From Azospirillum sp. B21 (GTDB lineage: Bacteria > Pseudomonadota > Alphaproteobacteria > Azospirillales > Azospirillaceae), in assembly GCF_008364825.1 (NCBI RefSeq), contig NZ_VTTO01000006.1:1-64000 (forward strand): 64,000 nucleotides of DNA, read 5' to 3'. This document shows, one piece after another, positions 39,317 to 49,266 of this stretch. Under the pieces are notes generated by a model. It was not told the origin of the DNA, searched no databases, and saw only the letters and a program-made list of their open reading frames with translations. Position numbers and translations under genes: made by a program. Positions within the stretch are counted from its first letter, which is position 1; each line of letters opens with the position of its first letter.

Positions 39317-40192
39317 ATGACCGCCGACCCGAACGATCCGCTGCCGCACCCCATGCCGATGTCGGATGTCAGGCGCGGCCCCGGCCGGACCCTGCTGCTG
39401 GGCGGGTTCAGCCTGGGTTTCGCACTGGGCGGCTTCTTCGACGGGATCCTGCTGCACCAGATCCTGCAATGGCACCATCTGCTCTCCGGCATCGCCGATC
39501 CGGCCTTCGCCGACATCGGGGTTCAGATCCTGGCGGATGGGCTGTTCCATGCGCTGATGTACGTGATCGCCGCGGTGGGGCTGTGGCTGCTGTGGCACGG
39601 GCGTCGCGGCGTGGCCGAGGTGGGCGGGCGCCGGCTGATGGGCTGGGCGCTGGTCGGCTTCGGGGTCTGGCACATGCTGGACGGGTTGATGTCGCACTGG
39701 CTGCTGGGTCTTCACCGCATCCGCATGGACGTGGACAACAAGCTGTTCTGGGACCTGCTGTGGTTCTTCGCCTTCGGCGTCGCCGCGGTAGCCGCAGGCT
39801 GGTGGCTGACCCGGTCCGGCACCGGACATACCGGCGACCGCGGCATGCGGCGCGCCGCCGCACCGCTCCTGCTGGCGCTGACGGCCGGAGTCGCCGGGGC
39901 GGTCGCCACCCTGCCGCCGCCGGGGGGCACCGCCACGCTGGTGCTGTTCCGTCAAGGCACCGCACCGGCCGAGGCGCTCAGGGCTCTGGCCGCCGTGGAT
40001 GGCCGCACGGTGTGGAGCGACCCCAGCGGGCGGCTCTGGGCCATCGACCTGCCGGAGGGTGGCAGCGCGCTCGGCCTCTACCGCCAAGGCGCGCTGCTGG
40101 TCAGCAACGGGGTGGTTCCCGCCGGATGCCTGGACTGGTTCAGGCCGGCATACCGTCCGTCCGCCGACACGGCTGTGTCGGCCGCGCTTTGA
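39317..40192 (+). CDS. DUF2243 membrane protein with C-terminal extension
   Basis: Residues 20-175 form a DUF2243 domain with four to five membrane spans and conserved histidines (GGFFDGILLHQILQWHHL, GVWHMLDGLMSHWLLGLHRI). Such proteins often lie near cytochrome oxidase genes; a caa3 locus starts 5.8 kb away here. After another membrane helix, an extra domain of about 80 residues (TATLVLFRQGTAPAEALRAL to LVSNGVVPAGCL) follows, probably periplasmic. At 291 residues it is much longer than a typical DUF2243 protein. The last 53 bases overlap the opposite-strand sigma-factor gene. Confidence 0.85.
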   Translation: MTADPNDPLPHPMPMSDVRRGPGRTLLLGGFSLGFALGGFFDGILLHQILQWHHLLSGIADPAFADIGVQILADGLFHALMYVIAAVGLWLLWHGRRGVAEVGGRRLMGWALVGFGVWHMLDGLMSHWLLGLHRIRMDVDNKLFWDLLWFFAFGVAAVAAGWWLTRSGTGHTGDRGMRRAAAPLLLALTAGVAGAVATLPPPGGTATLVLFRQGTAPAEALRALAAVDGRTVWSDPSGRLWAIDLPEGGSALGLYRQGALLVSNGVVPAGCLDWFRPAYRPSADTAVSAAL

Positions 40193-41105
40193 CCGGCCTC
40201 CGGGGGGCTGGCGGGTCGGCAGGCCGCTGCGTCGCCTGGGCCGCCCGTCCGGCCAGCACCGCCTTGCGGACGGTCTGCATCGCCGCCGCCTCGATCTGGC
40301 CGATGCGCTGGCGCGACAGGTTGAACCGCCGGCTGAGTTCGTCGGCGGTCACCGGTTCGTCCAGCAGACGGCGGGCGATCAGGATCTGACGGTCGCGCTC
40401 GGTCAGCTTCTCCAGCCCCAGTGCGATCAGACGCTTGTGCTGGATGCGCTCTTCGGTCTCCGCAAGCGCGGTTTCCTGGTCGGCCCGTTCGTCGGCCAGC
40501 AGGTCCTGCCACTCCATCTCGCCCTCCTCGCCCACCGTGGCGTTCAGCGAGCGGTCGGTGGCGAGGCGGCGGTTCATCTCCACCACGTCGCGTTCCGGCA
40601 TGTCGAGTTCGGTGGCGATGGCAGCCGCCGCCTCGGGCGACAGGTCGCCGCTGTGCAACTCCTTCAGCTTGGCCTTCAGGTGGCGCAGGCTGAAGAACAG
40701 GGTGCGGTGCGCGGTGGTGGAGCCGATCTTCACCAGCGACCAGTTCTGCAGGACATGGTCCTGGATCGCCGCGCGGATCCACCAGTGGGCATAGGTGGAG
40801 AAGCGGAAGCCCTTGTCGGGATCGAACTTCCGCGCGGCGCGCATCAGCCCGATGTTGCCCTCCGCCACCAGATCGGCCAGCGGCAGCCCATAGCGCCGGA
40901 ATCGCTTGGCGACGCCGACGACCAGACGCAGGTGTCCGCCGATCAGCCGGTCCAGCGCCTCGGCATCGTCATGGTCGCGCCAGCGGCGAGCAAACTCCCG
41001 CTCCTCCTCGGCAGTGAGGACCTCGTAGCGGCGCATGTCTTTGAGGAAGAGGGTCAGCGGTTCGGCCGACCGGGTTTCGGGTTGCGGTTGGTTCCTGTTC
41101 GGCAT
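40140..41105 (-). CDS. RpoH-type alternative sigma factor
   Basis: This sigma-70 family member has 321 residues. Region 2 is clear (DLVAEGNIGLMRAARKFDPD, GFRFSTYAHWWIRAAIQDH). The RpoH box appears as HRTLFFSLRHLK, the site characteristic of heat-shock sigma factors. Region 4 ends in LSRRFNLSRQRIGQIEAAA. A basic, proline-rich tail of about 35 residues is unusual and is encoded partly in the overlap with the DUF2243 gene. Alphaproteobacteria often have several RpoH paralogues. I chose ATG 41105. Confidence 0.9.
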   Translation of the reverse strand: MPNRNQPQPETRSAEPLTLFLKDMRRYEVLTAEEEREFARRWRDHDDAEALDRLIGGHLRLVVGVAKRFRRYGLPLADLVAEGNIGLMRAARKFDPDKGFRFSTYAHWWIRAAIQDHVLQNWSLVKIGSTTAHRTLFFSLRHLKAKLKELHSGDLSPEAAAAIATELDMPERDVVEMNRRLATDRSLNATVGEEGEMEWQDLLADERADQETALAETEERIQHKRLIALGLEKLTERDRQILIARRLLDEPVTADELSRRFNLSRQRIGQIEAAAMQTVRKAVLAGRAAQATQRPADPPAPRRPVKARPTQPCRRTDGMPA

Positions 41106-41327
41106 GGAAAACTCCCTGCCCCGACCTCCCGTCGCTCTGCAAGGCCGCCGCCCTCCCTTCCGGTCAGCCGCAGACCGGGCAAGGTACGGGTCGGTCGGCG
41201 TCTGGCCCGGAGCCGGCCGCCATCGCGCCAATGCGCGGGAAGCGTCGCACGAAGGACGCCAATTTCAAGGATGTCGGGGACCACGCTGATGTGGGATCTT
41301 ATGCATGCTAATCAAGGTCCCAGCGGG

Positions 41328-44300
41328 TCAATCGTCGCCCATGCTCCCCTCCGTCGCCGGGCGCACGCGCGCCTCGGCCGGGCGGCGGCGCAGCCGTTCG
41401 GTCAGGCGCTGGAAGGCGACGAACAGCACCGGCACGAAGATGATGCCGATCACAGTCGCCGCCACCATGCCGCCGAACACGGTGGTGCCGATCGACCGCC
41501 GGCTGGCCGCCCCGGCGCCGGTGGCGACCAGCAGCGGGACCGTGCCCAGGATGAAGGCCAGCGCCGTCATCAGCACGGCGCGGAAGCGCTGGCGGGCGCC
41601 GGCCACCGCGGCGTCGACGATGGACCGGCCGTCGGCCCGCTGCTCGCGCGCGAACTCCACGATCAGGATGGCGTTCTTCGCCGCCAGACCGACCAGCAGA
41701 ACCAGCCCGATCTGCGCATAGATGTCGTTCGGGAGCCCGGCAACCCACAGCCCGACGCCGGCCCCCAGCACGGCGACCGCCACCGACAGCAGCACCGCCA
41801 GCGGCACCAGCCAGTCCTCATACTGCGCCACCAGGAACAGGTAACCGAACAGCAGGGCGAGGCCGAACACCATCAGGCCCTGGTTGCCGACCTGGCTCTC
41901 CTGATAGGACAGGCCGGTCCATTCGGTGGCGTAGCCCTGCGGCAGCGTGTTCTGCGCCACCGCCTGCATCCCGGTCAGCGCCTGTCCGGTGCTGATCCCT
42001 GCCGCCGGCTGGCCGTTGACCGAGGCGGACATGAACTGGTTGTAGCGGGTAATGCTGTCGGGGGCGAGGGTAGTACGGACGGAGACGAGGCTGCGCAGCG
42101 GCACCATGTCGCCGGTCTGGCTGCGGACATAGAGCTGGTCGATCTCCTTCACCTGATCGCGATAGCCGGCGGCGTCCTGCACCTTCACCTGGAAAACACG
42201 GCCGTACAGGTTGAAATCATTGACGTAGCTGGCTCCCAGATGAGCCTGCAGTGTTGTGAAGACGTCGGCCGGCGAGACCCCCAGCAGCGAGGCGCGGGTG
42301 CGGTCCACATCCAGATACAGATGCGGTACCTCCGCGCTGTAGGTGCTGAACACCGCCTGCAGGTTCGAATCCTGGTTGGCGGCGACCAGCAGGCCGCGCA
42401 GAACCGCACCCAATTCCTGCGGAGTCTGGCCGCCGGTGGCGAGCACGCGCAGATCGAAGCCGCCGGTGGCGCCCAACCCCGGAATGGAGGGCGGGTTGAA
42501 GGCGGTCACCGTCGCCTGCGGCATTGCGTTGAATCGCGGGCGCAAACTGCCGAGAATGGCGTCGACGGTCTGGTCGCTCCCCCGCTCCGCCCAGGGCTTC
42601 AGGGAGACGATGACGAGGCCGACATTGGAGCCCTGGCCGCTGAGGATGCTGAAGCCGGAAATGGCGATGACGTCGGCGACGCCCGGCTCCTGCTTGATGG
42701 TTTCGCTGACGCGGTCCATCGCCGTCTGTGTGCGGGTGACCGACGCGGCGCTGGGAAGCTGGACGTTGACGAAGAAATAGCCCTGGTCCTCCGCCGGCAG
42801 GAATGCGGTGGGCAAGGCCCGCAGCAGGGCGAAGGCGCCGGCGGTGATCGCCACGAACAGCACGAGCCCGACGATCAGCCGCCGTCCCAGCCCATGGACC
42901 AGCCGGCCATAGCCGTCGCGCACCCGGTCCAGCCCGCGATTGAAGGCCGCCAGCGGACGCCAGGGCGCCGTCGGCGGACGCAGCAGCAGGCCGCACAGCG
43001 CCGGGCTGAGCGTGAGCGAATTGATGCCGGAGATGATGAAGGACACCGCGATGGTGACGGCGAACTGGCGGTAGAGCTGCCCTGTGATGCCCGGCAGGAA
43101 GGCCACCGGCACGAACACCGCCGCCAGCACCAGGGTGGAGGCGACGATGGCGCCGCTGACCTGCCCCATCGCCCTGCCCGCCGCCTCCCTTGCGGAAAGC
43201 TCGGGATGCTCCTCCATCACGCGGCGGACATTCTCCACCACCACGATGGCATCGTCGACGACCAAACCGATGGCAAGGATCAGCGCAAACAGCGTGATGG
43301 TGTTGGCGCTGTAGCCCAGGACCAGCAGCACGGCGAAGACGCCGATGATCGATACCGGGATCGCCAGCGTCGGAATCAGCGTCGCCCGCCAATCCTGCAG
43401 GAAGACGTAGATGACCACCACCACCAGCAGGAAGGTGATGCCCAGCGTCAGCACGATCTCTTCGATGGTCGCGGTAACGAAGTTGGTGGTGTTGAAGACG
43501 ACCGCGTATTCCAGCCCCTCGGGGAAACGCTGCGACAGGCGCTGCAATTCCGCCTGCACCGAGTTGGCGACGTCCAGCGCGTTGGCTCCAGGCGACTGGT
43601 AGACGACCAGCGTCGCCGCGGGCGCGCCGTTCAGCTTGGACGAGGAGGTGTAGGACTGCGCCCCCAGCTCCACCCGCGCCACGTCGCTGAGGCGGACGAT
43701 GCCGCCATTCTCGTTGCTGCGGATGATGATGTTGGCGAATTCCTGCGGATCGTTCAGCCGGCCGCGGGCGATGATGGTCAGCTGTTGCTGCTGGTCGCCG
43801 CCGATGGGCGGGGCGCCGATCTGGCCGGCAGGCGCCTGGACATTCTGATTCTGGATGGCGCCGATCACGTCCGAAGCGGTGATGCCAAGCGCCGTCATGC
43901 GGTCCGGGTTCATCCAGATGCGCATGCTGTAGTCCAAGGCACCCAGCACCTGCGCGTCGCCGACGCCGGGAACGCGGGCGATGGAATCGCGCAGGTTCAG
44001 GCTGGCATAGTTGGAGATGAAGATAGGATCGAATTTCCCGCCGGGCGCATAGACGTTCACCGCCATCAGCATGTTGGACGACTGCCGGCGCACGGTGACG
44101 CCCTGCCGCGTCACTTCTGATGGCAAGCTCGCAGTGGCGAGCGACATGCGGTTCTGCACGTTCACCGCGGCGATGTCCGGATCGGTGCCGGGGGCGAAGG
44201 TGATGGTCAGCGAATAGCTGCCGGTGTCGGTGCTGGTGGAGGACATGTAGAGCATGCCTTCCACGCCGTTCACCTGCGATTCGATGGGGGCGGCGACGCT

Positions 44301-44480
44301 GTCGGCCACCACCTGGGCATTGGCGCCGGGATATGTCGCGGACACCTGGACGGTGGGCGGGGTGATCGACGGATATTGCGCGACCGGGATGGCGGTCAGC
44401 GCCAGGAAGCCGGCGATCAGGGTGACGACCGCTATGACGATCGCCAGATTCGGACGGCGGATGAAGAGCGCGGAGAACAT
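41328..44480 (-). CDS. RND efflux permease (HAE1, AcrB/MexF-like), system 2
   Basis: This 1050-residue pump has the classical start [19 protein letters not shown], periplasmic docking and porter domains, and the proton-relay motif [16 protein letters not shown] in helix 4. It resembles the AcrB/MexF/BepE group of multidrug pumps more than system 1 does. The adaptor gene lies four bases upstream. No outer-membrane channel is present. Confidence 0.95.
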   Translation of the reverse strand: MFSALFIRRPNLAIVIAVVTLIAGFLALTAIPVAQYPSITPPTVQVSATYPGANAQVVADSVAAPIESQVNGVEGMLYMSSTSTDTGSYSLTITFAPGTDPDIAAVNVQNRMSLATASLPSEVTRQGVTVRRQSSNMLMAVNVYAPGGKFDPIFISNYASLNLRDSIARVPGVGDAQVLGALDYSMRIWMNPDRMTALGITASDVIGAIQNQNVQAPAGQIGAPPIGGDQQQQLTIIARGRLNDPQEFANIIIRSNENGGIVRLSDVARVELGAQSYTSSSKLNGAPAATLVVYQSPGANALDVANSVQAELQRLSQRFPEGLEYAVVFNTTNFVTATIEEIVLTLGITFLLVVVVIYVFLQDWRATLIPTLAIPVSIIGVFAVLLVLGYSANTITLFALILAIGLVVDDAIVVVENVRRVMEEHPELSAREAAGRAMGQVSGAIVASTLVLAAVFVPVAFLPGITGQLYRQFAVTIAVSFIISGINSLTLSPALCGLLLRPPTAPWRPLAAFNRGLDRVRDGYGRLVHGLGRRLIVGLVLFVAITAGAFALLRALPTAFLPAEDQGYFFVNVQLPSAASVTRTQTAMDRVSETIKQEPGVADVIAISGFSILSGQGSNVGLVIVSLKPWAERGSDQTVDAILGSLRPRFNAMPQATVTAFNPPSIPGLGATGGFDLRVLATGGQTPQELGAVLRGLLVAANQDSNLQAVFSTYSAEVPHLYLDVDRTRASLLGVSPADVFTTLQAHLGASYVNDFNLYGRVFQVKVQDAAGYRDQVKEIDQLYVRSQTGDMVPLRSLVSVRTTLAPDSITRYNQFMSASVNGQPAAGISTGQALTGMQAVAQNTLPQGYATEWTGLSYQESQVGNQGLMVFGLALLFGYLFLVAQYEDWLVPLAVLLSVAVAVLGAGVGLWVAGLPNDIYAQIGLVLLVGLAAKNAILIVEFAREQRADGRSIVDAAVAGARQRFRAVLMTALAFILGTVPLLVATGAGAASRRSIGTTVFGGMVAATVIGIIFVPVLFVAFQRLTERLRRRPAEARVRPATEGSMGDD

Positions 44481-44484
44481 CGCC

Positions 44485-45756
44485 TCACTCCTTCACCGCA
44501 CCGGAGCCGGCACCGTTCGCCGGAGCGGTCCCGCTGCTGCCGGCGGCACCCGCAGGGTCGGTTCCGCTTGGAGCGACCCCCGCCTGCGTGCCTTCGGCCA
44601 TCGGCTCCGCCGGGGTGGGCTGCACGACCATGCCCGGACGCACCTTCTGCGCGCCGCCGACCACCACGGTCTCGCCGGCGGTCAGGCCCTTTTCCACCAC
44701 CAGCGACTGGTCGACCTGCGCTCCGGTCTCCACCGGGCGCCGCTGCACCCTGTTCTGGTCGTCGAGCACCAGGACGTAGCTGCCCTGCTGGTCCTGCTGG
44801 ATGGAGGCGACGGGCACCACCGGGCGCTGCTCCGGCTGGTCGCGGCGGAGTTGCACGGTCACATACTGGCCCGGCAGGAGAAGGCGCTGTGGGTTGGCGA
44901 AGGTGGCGCGGATGCTGACGGTGCCGGTCTGCGGATCGACGCGGTTGTTGGCGAACTCGACCTGGCCCTGTTCGGCGTACTCGCTGCCGTCGGGCAGGAT
45001 CAGCGTGGGCACGTATTTCTCCGCCGCGGCCTGGGTCGGCCGGCGCACGTCGAACCGGCGCTGGAAGGCCAGCATGTCGCGGTCGGCGACCGAGAAGACG
45101 ACGCGGATGGGGTCGAGCTGCACCACCGTCGCCAGCACGCCGGTGGACGGGTTGACGAGGTTGCCCTGGGTCACCACCGTGGCGCCGATGCGGCCATCCA
45201 CCGGGCTGGAGACGCGGGTGTAGCCGAGATTGATCTCCGCCGTGCGGACCTGCGCCTGGTTCATCATCACGTCCGCCTGGGCCGCGTCGCGGTCGGCCAG
45301 CGCCTGATCCAGCTGCGCCTGCGAGACGTTGCCGCGCTGCCGCAGCTCGTCGGCGCGGCTGTAGGCGCGCTCCGCCTCGCGCAGCTTGGCCTCTGCACTG
45401 GCGAGCTGCGCCTTGGCACTGTCGAGCGCCGCCTGATAGGGCGCCGGCTCGATCACATAGAGCAGGTCGCCCTCATGGACGTCCTGCCCCTCCTGGAAGG
45501 CGACCTGCTCCACGGTGCCCTCGATCCGCGGCCTCGCGTCGAAGGAGCGGATCGCCTCGATCCGGCCGATGAACTCCGTCGCCGGGGCCACGTTGCGGTT
45601 CTGCACCGGCACGGTTGTCACCGCCGGCGGCGGCGCATTCTGGCCGGCGCCCGGCTGTCCCTGCCCATTCGCGGGTCCGGCGGCGAGCAGCCCCGCCAGC
45701 ATCGCCGCGCAGAGGGCGGGAAGGGCACGGGCGCGGCAGGGATGGGCGGCGGGCAT
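44485..45756 (-). CDS. RND efflux periplasmic adaptor, system 2
   Basis: This 423-residue membrane-fusion protein has an N-terminal signal sequence ([21 protein letters not shown]), the lipoyl/hairpin region ([23 protein letters not shown]) and the [22 protein letters not shown] segment typical of AcrA/MexE proteins. The C terminus is Pro/Gly/Ala-rich. ATG 45756 follows GGAG at good spacing; a longer frame to 45840 is less likely. The operon is divergent from ctaG. Confidence 0.93.
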   Translation of the reverse strand: MPAAHPCRARALPALCAAMLAGLLAAGPANGQGQPGAGQNAPPPAVTTVPVQNRNVAPATEFIGRIEAIRSFDARPRIEGTVEQVAFQEGQDVHEGDLLYVIEPAPYQAALDSAKAQLASAEAKLREAERAYSRADELRQRGNVSQAQLDQALADRDAAQADVMMNQAQVRTAEINLGYTRVSSPVDGRIGATVVTQGNLVNPSTGVLATVVQLDPIRVVFSVADRDMLAFQRRFDVRRPTQAAAEKYVPTLILPDGSEYAEQGQVEFANNRVDPQTGTVSIRATFANPQRLLLPGQYVTVQLRRDQPEQRPVVPVASIQQDQQGSYVLVLDDQNRVQRRPVETGAQVDQSLVVEKGLTAGETVVVGGAQKVRPGMVVQPTPAEPMAEGTQAGVAPSGTDPAGAAGSSGTAPANGAGSGAVKE

Positions 45757-45953
45757 CACGGACTCCGGGAAAATTTCCGACTGGCCCATGACCGGTTGGA
45801 TGTCCGATCGGCCATGCGCGAACAACATCCCAGCGGGCATTCTGCTCCCTGCGCTCGATGCCTTTCGGGCTGAAACGCCGCTCTATCGGGAACATCCCGC
45901 CACCCCGGTCATTGGACAGGGCGGAGAGATCCCGGATTCCGCGAGGCCACGCC

Positions 45954-46808
45954 ATGCCGACAGACGCCCTACCCTTCGTTCCCTACTGCGGCACCCCGCC
46001 GGTGCCGGGGGGCTTGTCGACGGCCTGGAACACCGATCCATGGCTGTTGGCCGTCTTCGTCCTGGCGGCGGCCGGGCTGGCGACGGTAACGCGCCGGACG
46101 CGGACTGCGGACGGCGCATCCGGGCACCGGCCCTGGTGCCTCGCCGCCGGCTGGCTGGTCCTGGGCATCGCCTTCGTCTCTCCCCTGTGCAACCTGACCT
46201 CCGCCCTGTTCTCCGCCCGCGTCGCCCAGCATCTGCTGACCGTGCAGGTCGCGGCCCCGCTGTTCGTGCTCGGCTGGCCGGCCGGGGCGGTACGCTGGCC
46301 GGGTTGGCTTCGGACCGCGGTCAGTCCGCTGGAGCGGCCTGAGCTGGCCTGGGGCCTGTTCGGCATCACGCTGTGGGTCTGGCACCTGCCGGGTCCCTAC
46401 ATGGCGGCTCTGGCGAACGATGCCGTGCTGTGGCTGATGCACGGCACGCTGTTCGCCGGAGCGGTGGCGGCGTGGCGGAGCGTGCTGGCGCCCGCCGGGA
46501 ACGCCATGCGCCTGCGTGGGCTGCTGGCGGCCTTCGGGACCTCGGTTCATCTGGCGATGCTGGCGGGCCTGCTGATTTTCGCCGGGACGCCGCTGTTCCC
46601 CTACCACCTGACCACCACCGCCGCCTGGGGCCTGTCGCCGCTGGCCGACCAGCAGCTCGGCGGGCTGATCATGGGGGTGGTCGGGTCGTTGGCCTATGTG
46701 GCGCTGGTGCTGGCCGGTGCGGCGCGCTGGCTGAGGCAGAGCGCTGACGATCGGATTTGGGACGATCGCATCAAGGACGGCCGGTTCTCCGGCGGAAAGG
46801 CCGGGTGA
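45954..46808 (+). CDS. ctaG: Cytochrome c oxidase assembly protein CtaG (caa3 type)
   Basis: This 284-residue polytopic protein belongs to the caa3_CtaG membrane family, needed for assembly or copper insertion of caa3 oxidases; it is not the single-span Cox11-type CtaG. Characteristic segments are PLCNLTSALFSARVAQHLLTVQV, ITLWVWHLPGPYMAAL and WLMHGTLFAGA. It starts at ATG 45954 and is followed four bases later by the tri-haem cytochrome gene. Confidence 0.92.
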   Translation: MPTDALPFVPYCGTPPVPGGLSTAWNTDPWLLAVFVLAAAGLATVTRRTRTADGASGHRPWCLAAGWLVLGIAFVSPLCNLTSALFSARVAQHLLTVQVAAPLFVLGWPAGAVRWPGWLRTAVSPLERPELAWGLFGITLWVWHLPGPYMAALANDAVLWLMHGTLFAGAVAAWRSVLAPAGNAMRLRGLLAAFGTSVHLAMLAGLLIFAGTPLFPYHLTTTAAWGLSPLADQQLGGLIMGVVGSLAYVALVLAGAARWLRQSADDRIWDDRIKDGRFSGGKAG

Positions 46809-46812
46809 GGGC

Positions 46813-47979
46813 ATGCGGCGCACCCTGACGACCCTCGCCCTGGCGGCGGTGGCGGCCGGCATCGGCGGCCTGCTGTTCGCGTGGTCCGGCCTGTACAGCG
46901 TCGCGGCGACCAAGGAGCACTGGACGCCCGTCGAGATGTTCTTCGAGATGGCCATGCGCAGCTCCGTCGAGACGCATGCCGCCTTCGTCGAGGATCCGCC
47001 CGACCTGAACGACCCGGCGCTGATCCGCCGCGGCGCCGGCCATTACGAGGACGGCTGCGCGCCTTGCCACGGCGCGCCCGACGCAACGCGCAACCCGATC
47101 TCCCGCCACATGATGCCGGAGCCGCCCTATCTGCCAAGCCAGTTGGCGGACTGGAAGCCGCAGGAGCTGTACTGGATCACGCTGAACGGCATCAAGTACG
47201 CCGGCATGCCGGCCTGGCCGGCGCAGCAGCGCAAGGACGAACCCTGGGCGGTTACCGCCTTTCTCCTGCGGCTAAAAGGGATGAGCGCGGAAGAATACCG
47301 CAGCCTCGCTTTCGGCGGGACCCAGCCGGACGGGCGGACCCATGTGGCCGATCTGACAGGCCCCGTCAGCGGCCCGGAAACCGGCCGGCTGGGCGAGACG
47401 CTGCAGGACTGCGCCCGCTGCCACGGCCGGGACGGCAACGGCGGGGCCGACGGAGCCTTCCCGCGGCTCGCCGGGCAGTCGGCGGACTACCTGTTCGAGA
47501 CGCTGCGCGCGTATGCCCAGGGCAATCGGTTCAGCGGCATCATGCAGCCCGTCGCCGCCGGTCTGGACGAGGAGGCCATCCGTGGGCTGGCCGACCATTA
47601 CGCCGCGCAAAAGCCTGCAATACCAACGCCTGCAGCCGGAGAACCCGATCCGAAACTGCTGGAGCTCGGCCGGCGGATCGCGGACTCCGGCGATCCGGGA
47701 CGCGGCGTCGCCGCCTGCTCCGGCTGTCACGAAGGGGCGGGCGACAGCCGCCATGCGCGCGATCCGCGCTATCCCACCCTGGACGGCCTGCATGCCTCCT
47801 ACATCGCCGGGCAGCTGCGGCTGTGGCGCGACGAAGCGCGCGGCAACACGGCGCTTTCCCGCATCATGGAGGCCGCGGTCCGCCGACTGACCGATGAGCA
47901 GATCGATGCAGTCGCCGAGTATTACTCCCGCCGCGCTCACGGTGACGCCATGGTGAAGGGCGATGACGGAAAATCCTGA
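46813..47979 (+). CDS. Membrane-anchored tri-haem cytochrome c
   Basis: This 388-residue protein has one N-terminal membrane helix (about residues 5-27) and three CxxCH haem sites: CAPCH (82-86), CARCH (200-204) and CSGCH (302-306). The first resembles a cytochrome cbb3-subunit III-like domain; the second and third form a cytochrome c4/c553-like pair (GNGGADGAFPRLAGQ, RYPTLDGLHASYIAGQLRLW). It is co-transcribed with ctaG and may feed electrons to the caa3 oxidase encoded downstream on the other strand. Confidence 0.92.
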   Translation: MRRTLTTLALAAVAAGIGGLLFAWSGLYSVAATKEHWTPVEMFFEMAMRSSVETHAAFVEDPPDLNDPALIRRGAGHYEDGCAPCHGAPDATRNPISRHMMPEPPYLPSQLADWKPQELYWITLNGIKYAGMPAWPAQQRKDEPWAVTAFLLRLKGMSAEEYRSLAFGGTQPDGRTHVADLTGPVSGPETGRLGETLQDCARCHGRDGNGGADGAFPRLAGQSADYLFETLRAYAQGNRFSGIMQPVAAGLDEEAIRGLADHYAAQKPAIPTPAAGEPDPKLLELGRRIADSGDPGRGVAACSGCHEGAGDSRHARDPRYPTLDGLHASYIAGQLRLWRDEARGNTALSRIMEAAVRRLTDEQIDAVAEYYSRRAHGDAMVKGDDGKS

Positions 47980-48120
47980 GACGACGTCAGGGAACAAGAA
48001 GGCCCGCTGTTGATTGTTCATCACATGACCCAGCTGTCGCTTGCCGTGCGGCAGGACAGTTCAGGCCGCACCGGGCGGCGGGTCGCCAACATCGAAGCGT
48101 AATCGAGAAGGATGGCAACC

Positions 48121-48786
48121 ATGCGTGGGATTTCGAAGATCGTTATGACCGCTACGGCAGCCGGCGCCCTGTTCGCGCTCAGCGCCTGCGGCAGCACGGA
48201 GACCTCGCGGACGGCGACCGGCGCGGGCAGCGGTGCCGTGGCCGGTGCCGTCGTCGGTGGCCCGGTCGGTGCGGTGGTCGGTGGCGTCGGCGGCGCCGTC
48301 GCCGGCAACAGCATGGACGAAAGCCTGAGCAAGAAGACCGACCGCGTGACCGACCGCGCGACCAAGGAGGTCCGGGAAGAGACGTCGGGCAGCGGCTCCG
48401 ACCGTACGTCGACCCGCCGCTCCGGCAGCATGTCCTCCAGCAACCTCAGCAGCGAGCAGGTGCGCGAGATCCAGCAGGCACTGAACGACCGCACCGACGG
48501 CCGCGACGTCGCCGTGGACGGCGTCTGGGGCGCCAACACCCGCCGCGCCCTGATGCAGTTCCAGCGCGAGAACGGCCTGCGCGCCACCGGCCGCGCCGAC
48601 GAGCAGACCATGGCCGCGCTGAACCTGAGCGGCAGCACCAATAACACCGGCACCGCCGGCGGCACGGGCACGACCGGCAACACGGGCACCGGCACCACGG
48701 GGACCACGGGCACCGTGCCGAGCGACACCCCGCGGAACCAGAGCACCCCGCAGGGCTCCATGGGCCAGACCGGCACCCAGCAGTAA
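48121..48786 (+). CDS. Glycine-zipper lipoprotein with peptidoglycan-binding domain
   Basis: This 221-residue lipoprotein has a lipobox LSAC, then a glycine-zipper stretch (GAVAGAVVGGPVGAVVGG) and a peptidoglycan-binding domain type 1 (EQVREIQQALNDRTDGRDVAVDG, YGxNTRRAL-like GANTRRALMQFQRENGLRAT). The C-terminal 55 residues are Gly/Thr/Asn-rich and low complexity. It probably tethers the outer membrane to the cell wall. I chose ATG 48121 because GAGAAGG sits nine bases upstream; ATG 48112 has no room for a site. Confidence 0.88.
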   Translation: MRGISKIVMTATAAGALFALSACGSTETSRTATGAGSGAVAGAVVGGPVGAVVGGVGGAVAGNSMDESLSKKTDRVTDRATKEVREETSGSGSDRTSTRRSGSMSSSNLSSEQVREIQQALNDRTDGRDVAVDGVWGANTRRALMQFQRENGLRATGRADEQTMAALNLSGSTNNTGTAGGTGTTGNTGTGTTGTTGTVPSDTPRNQSTPQGSMGQTGTQQ

Positions 48787-48891
48787 TCCGGCTCTCCGGA
48801 AACCGCATCGCCGGTTTCAAGGCGTCCGCGGCGGCCCCCTCGGCCGCCGCAGGTGCCTCGGAACCGGCGATGTCTATTTAACGGGGTGCCG

Positions 48892-49254
48892 TCACCCGCA
48901 GGCCGGCACCAGCAGGGCTGGAAGACCGACCCACAGGATGGCGACCAGTGCCGAGCCCGCCCCGGCAATCACGAACCAGCGGGCGAAGCGGCGGGGATCG
49001 GCGGAGGCGACATGGCCGGCCGGACCGCGCCCCTGCAGCGCCATCGCCAGCAGCACCGCGACCCAGACCATCGCGAGGACCGTCGCGGCGGCGACCAGCG
49101 CCGCCGACATCGGATAGCCGAACAGCATCGCCCCCTCCGGCGCCCGCGCGCAGACCGCGCCGTTGATGGCGTAGACCAAGCCGAAATGCCCGGCCCAGAT
49201 CAGGAAAGGCGCCAGCATGGCGCCGAAGGTGACGGGAAAGCTGCGGCCCGACAT
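48892..49254 (-). CDS. Small membrane protein of the cytochrome oxidase operon
   Basis: This 120-residue protein has three hydrophobic spans. The first contains FGAMLAPFLIWAGHFGLVYAI and the motif is found in small proteins that sit beside caa3-type oxidases. It lies 12 bases after the fused ctaDE gene on the same strand, so it may be an accessory subunit (a subunit-IV analogue) or assembly factor. Function is unproven. Confidence 0.75.
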   Translation of the reverse strand: MSGRSFPVTFGAMLAPFLIWAGHFGLVYAINGAVCARAPEGAMLFGYPMSAALVAAATVLAMVWVAVLLAMALQGRGPAGHVASADPRRFARWFVIAGAGSALVAILWVGLPALLVPACG

Positions 49255-49266
49255 GACGCCCCCCTC

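Noticed and set aside
39999-44120. Long open plus-strand frame over the sigma factor and RND permease 2
   Set aside because: Antisense shadow of the RND permease and sigma gene; composition is that of a reverse-strand artefact (His/Arg/Gln-rich).
48828-48850. Hairpin GCGGCGGCC / GGCCGCCGC as a terminator after the peptidoglycan-binding lipoprotein
   Set aside because: It is a stable stem but no T-run follows on either strand; it may still assist termination between convergent genes.
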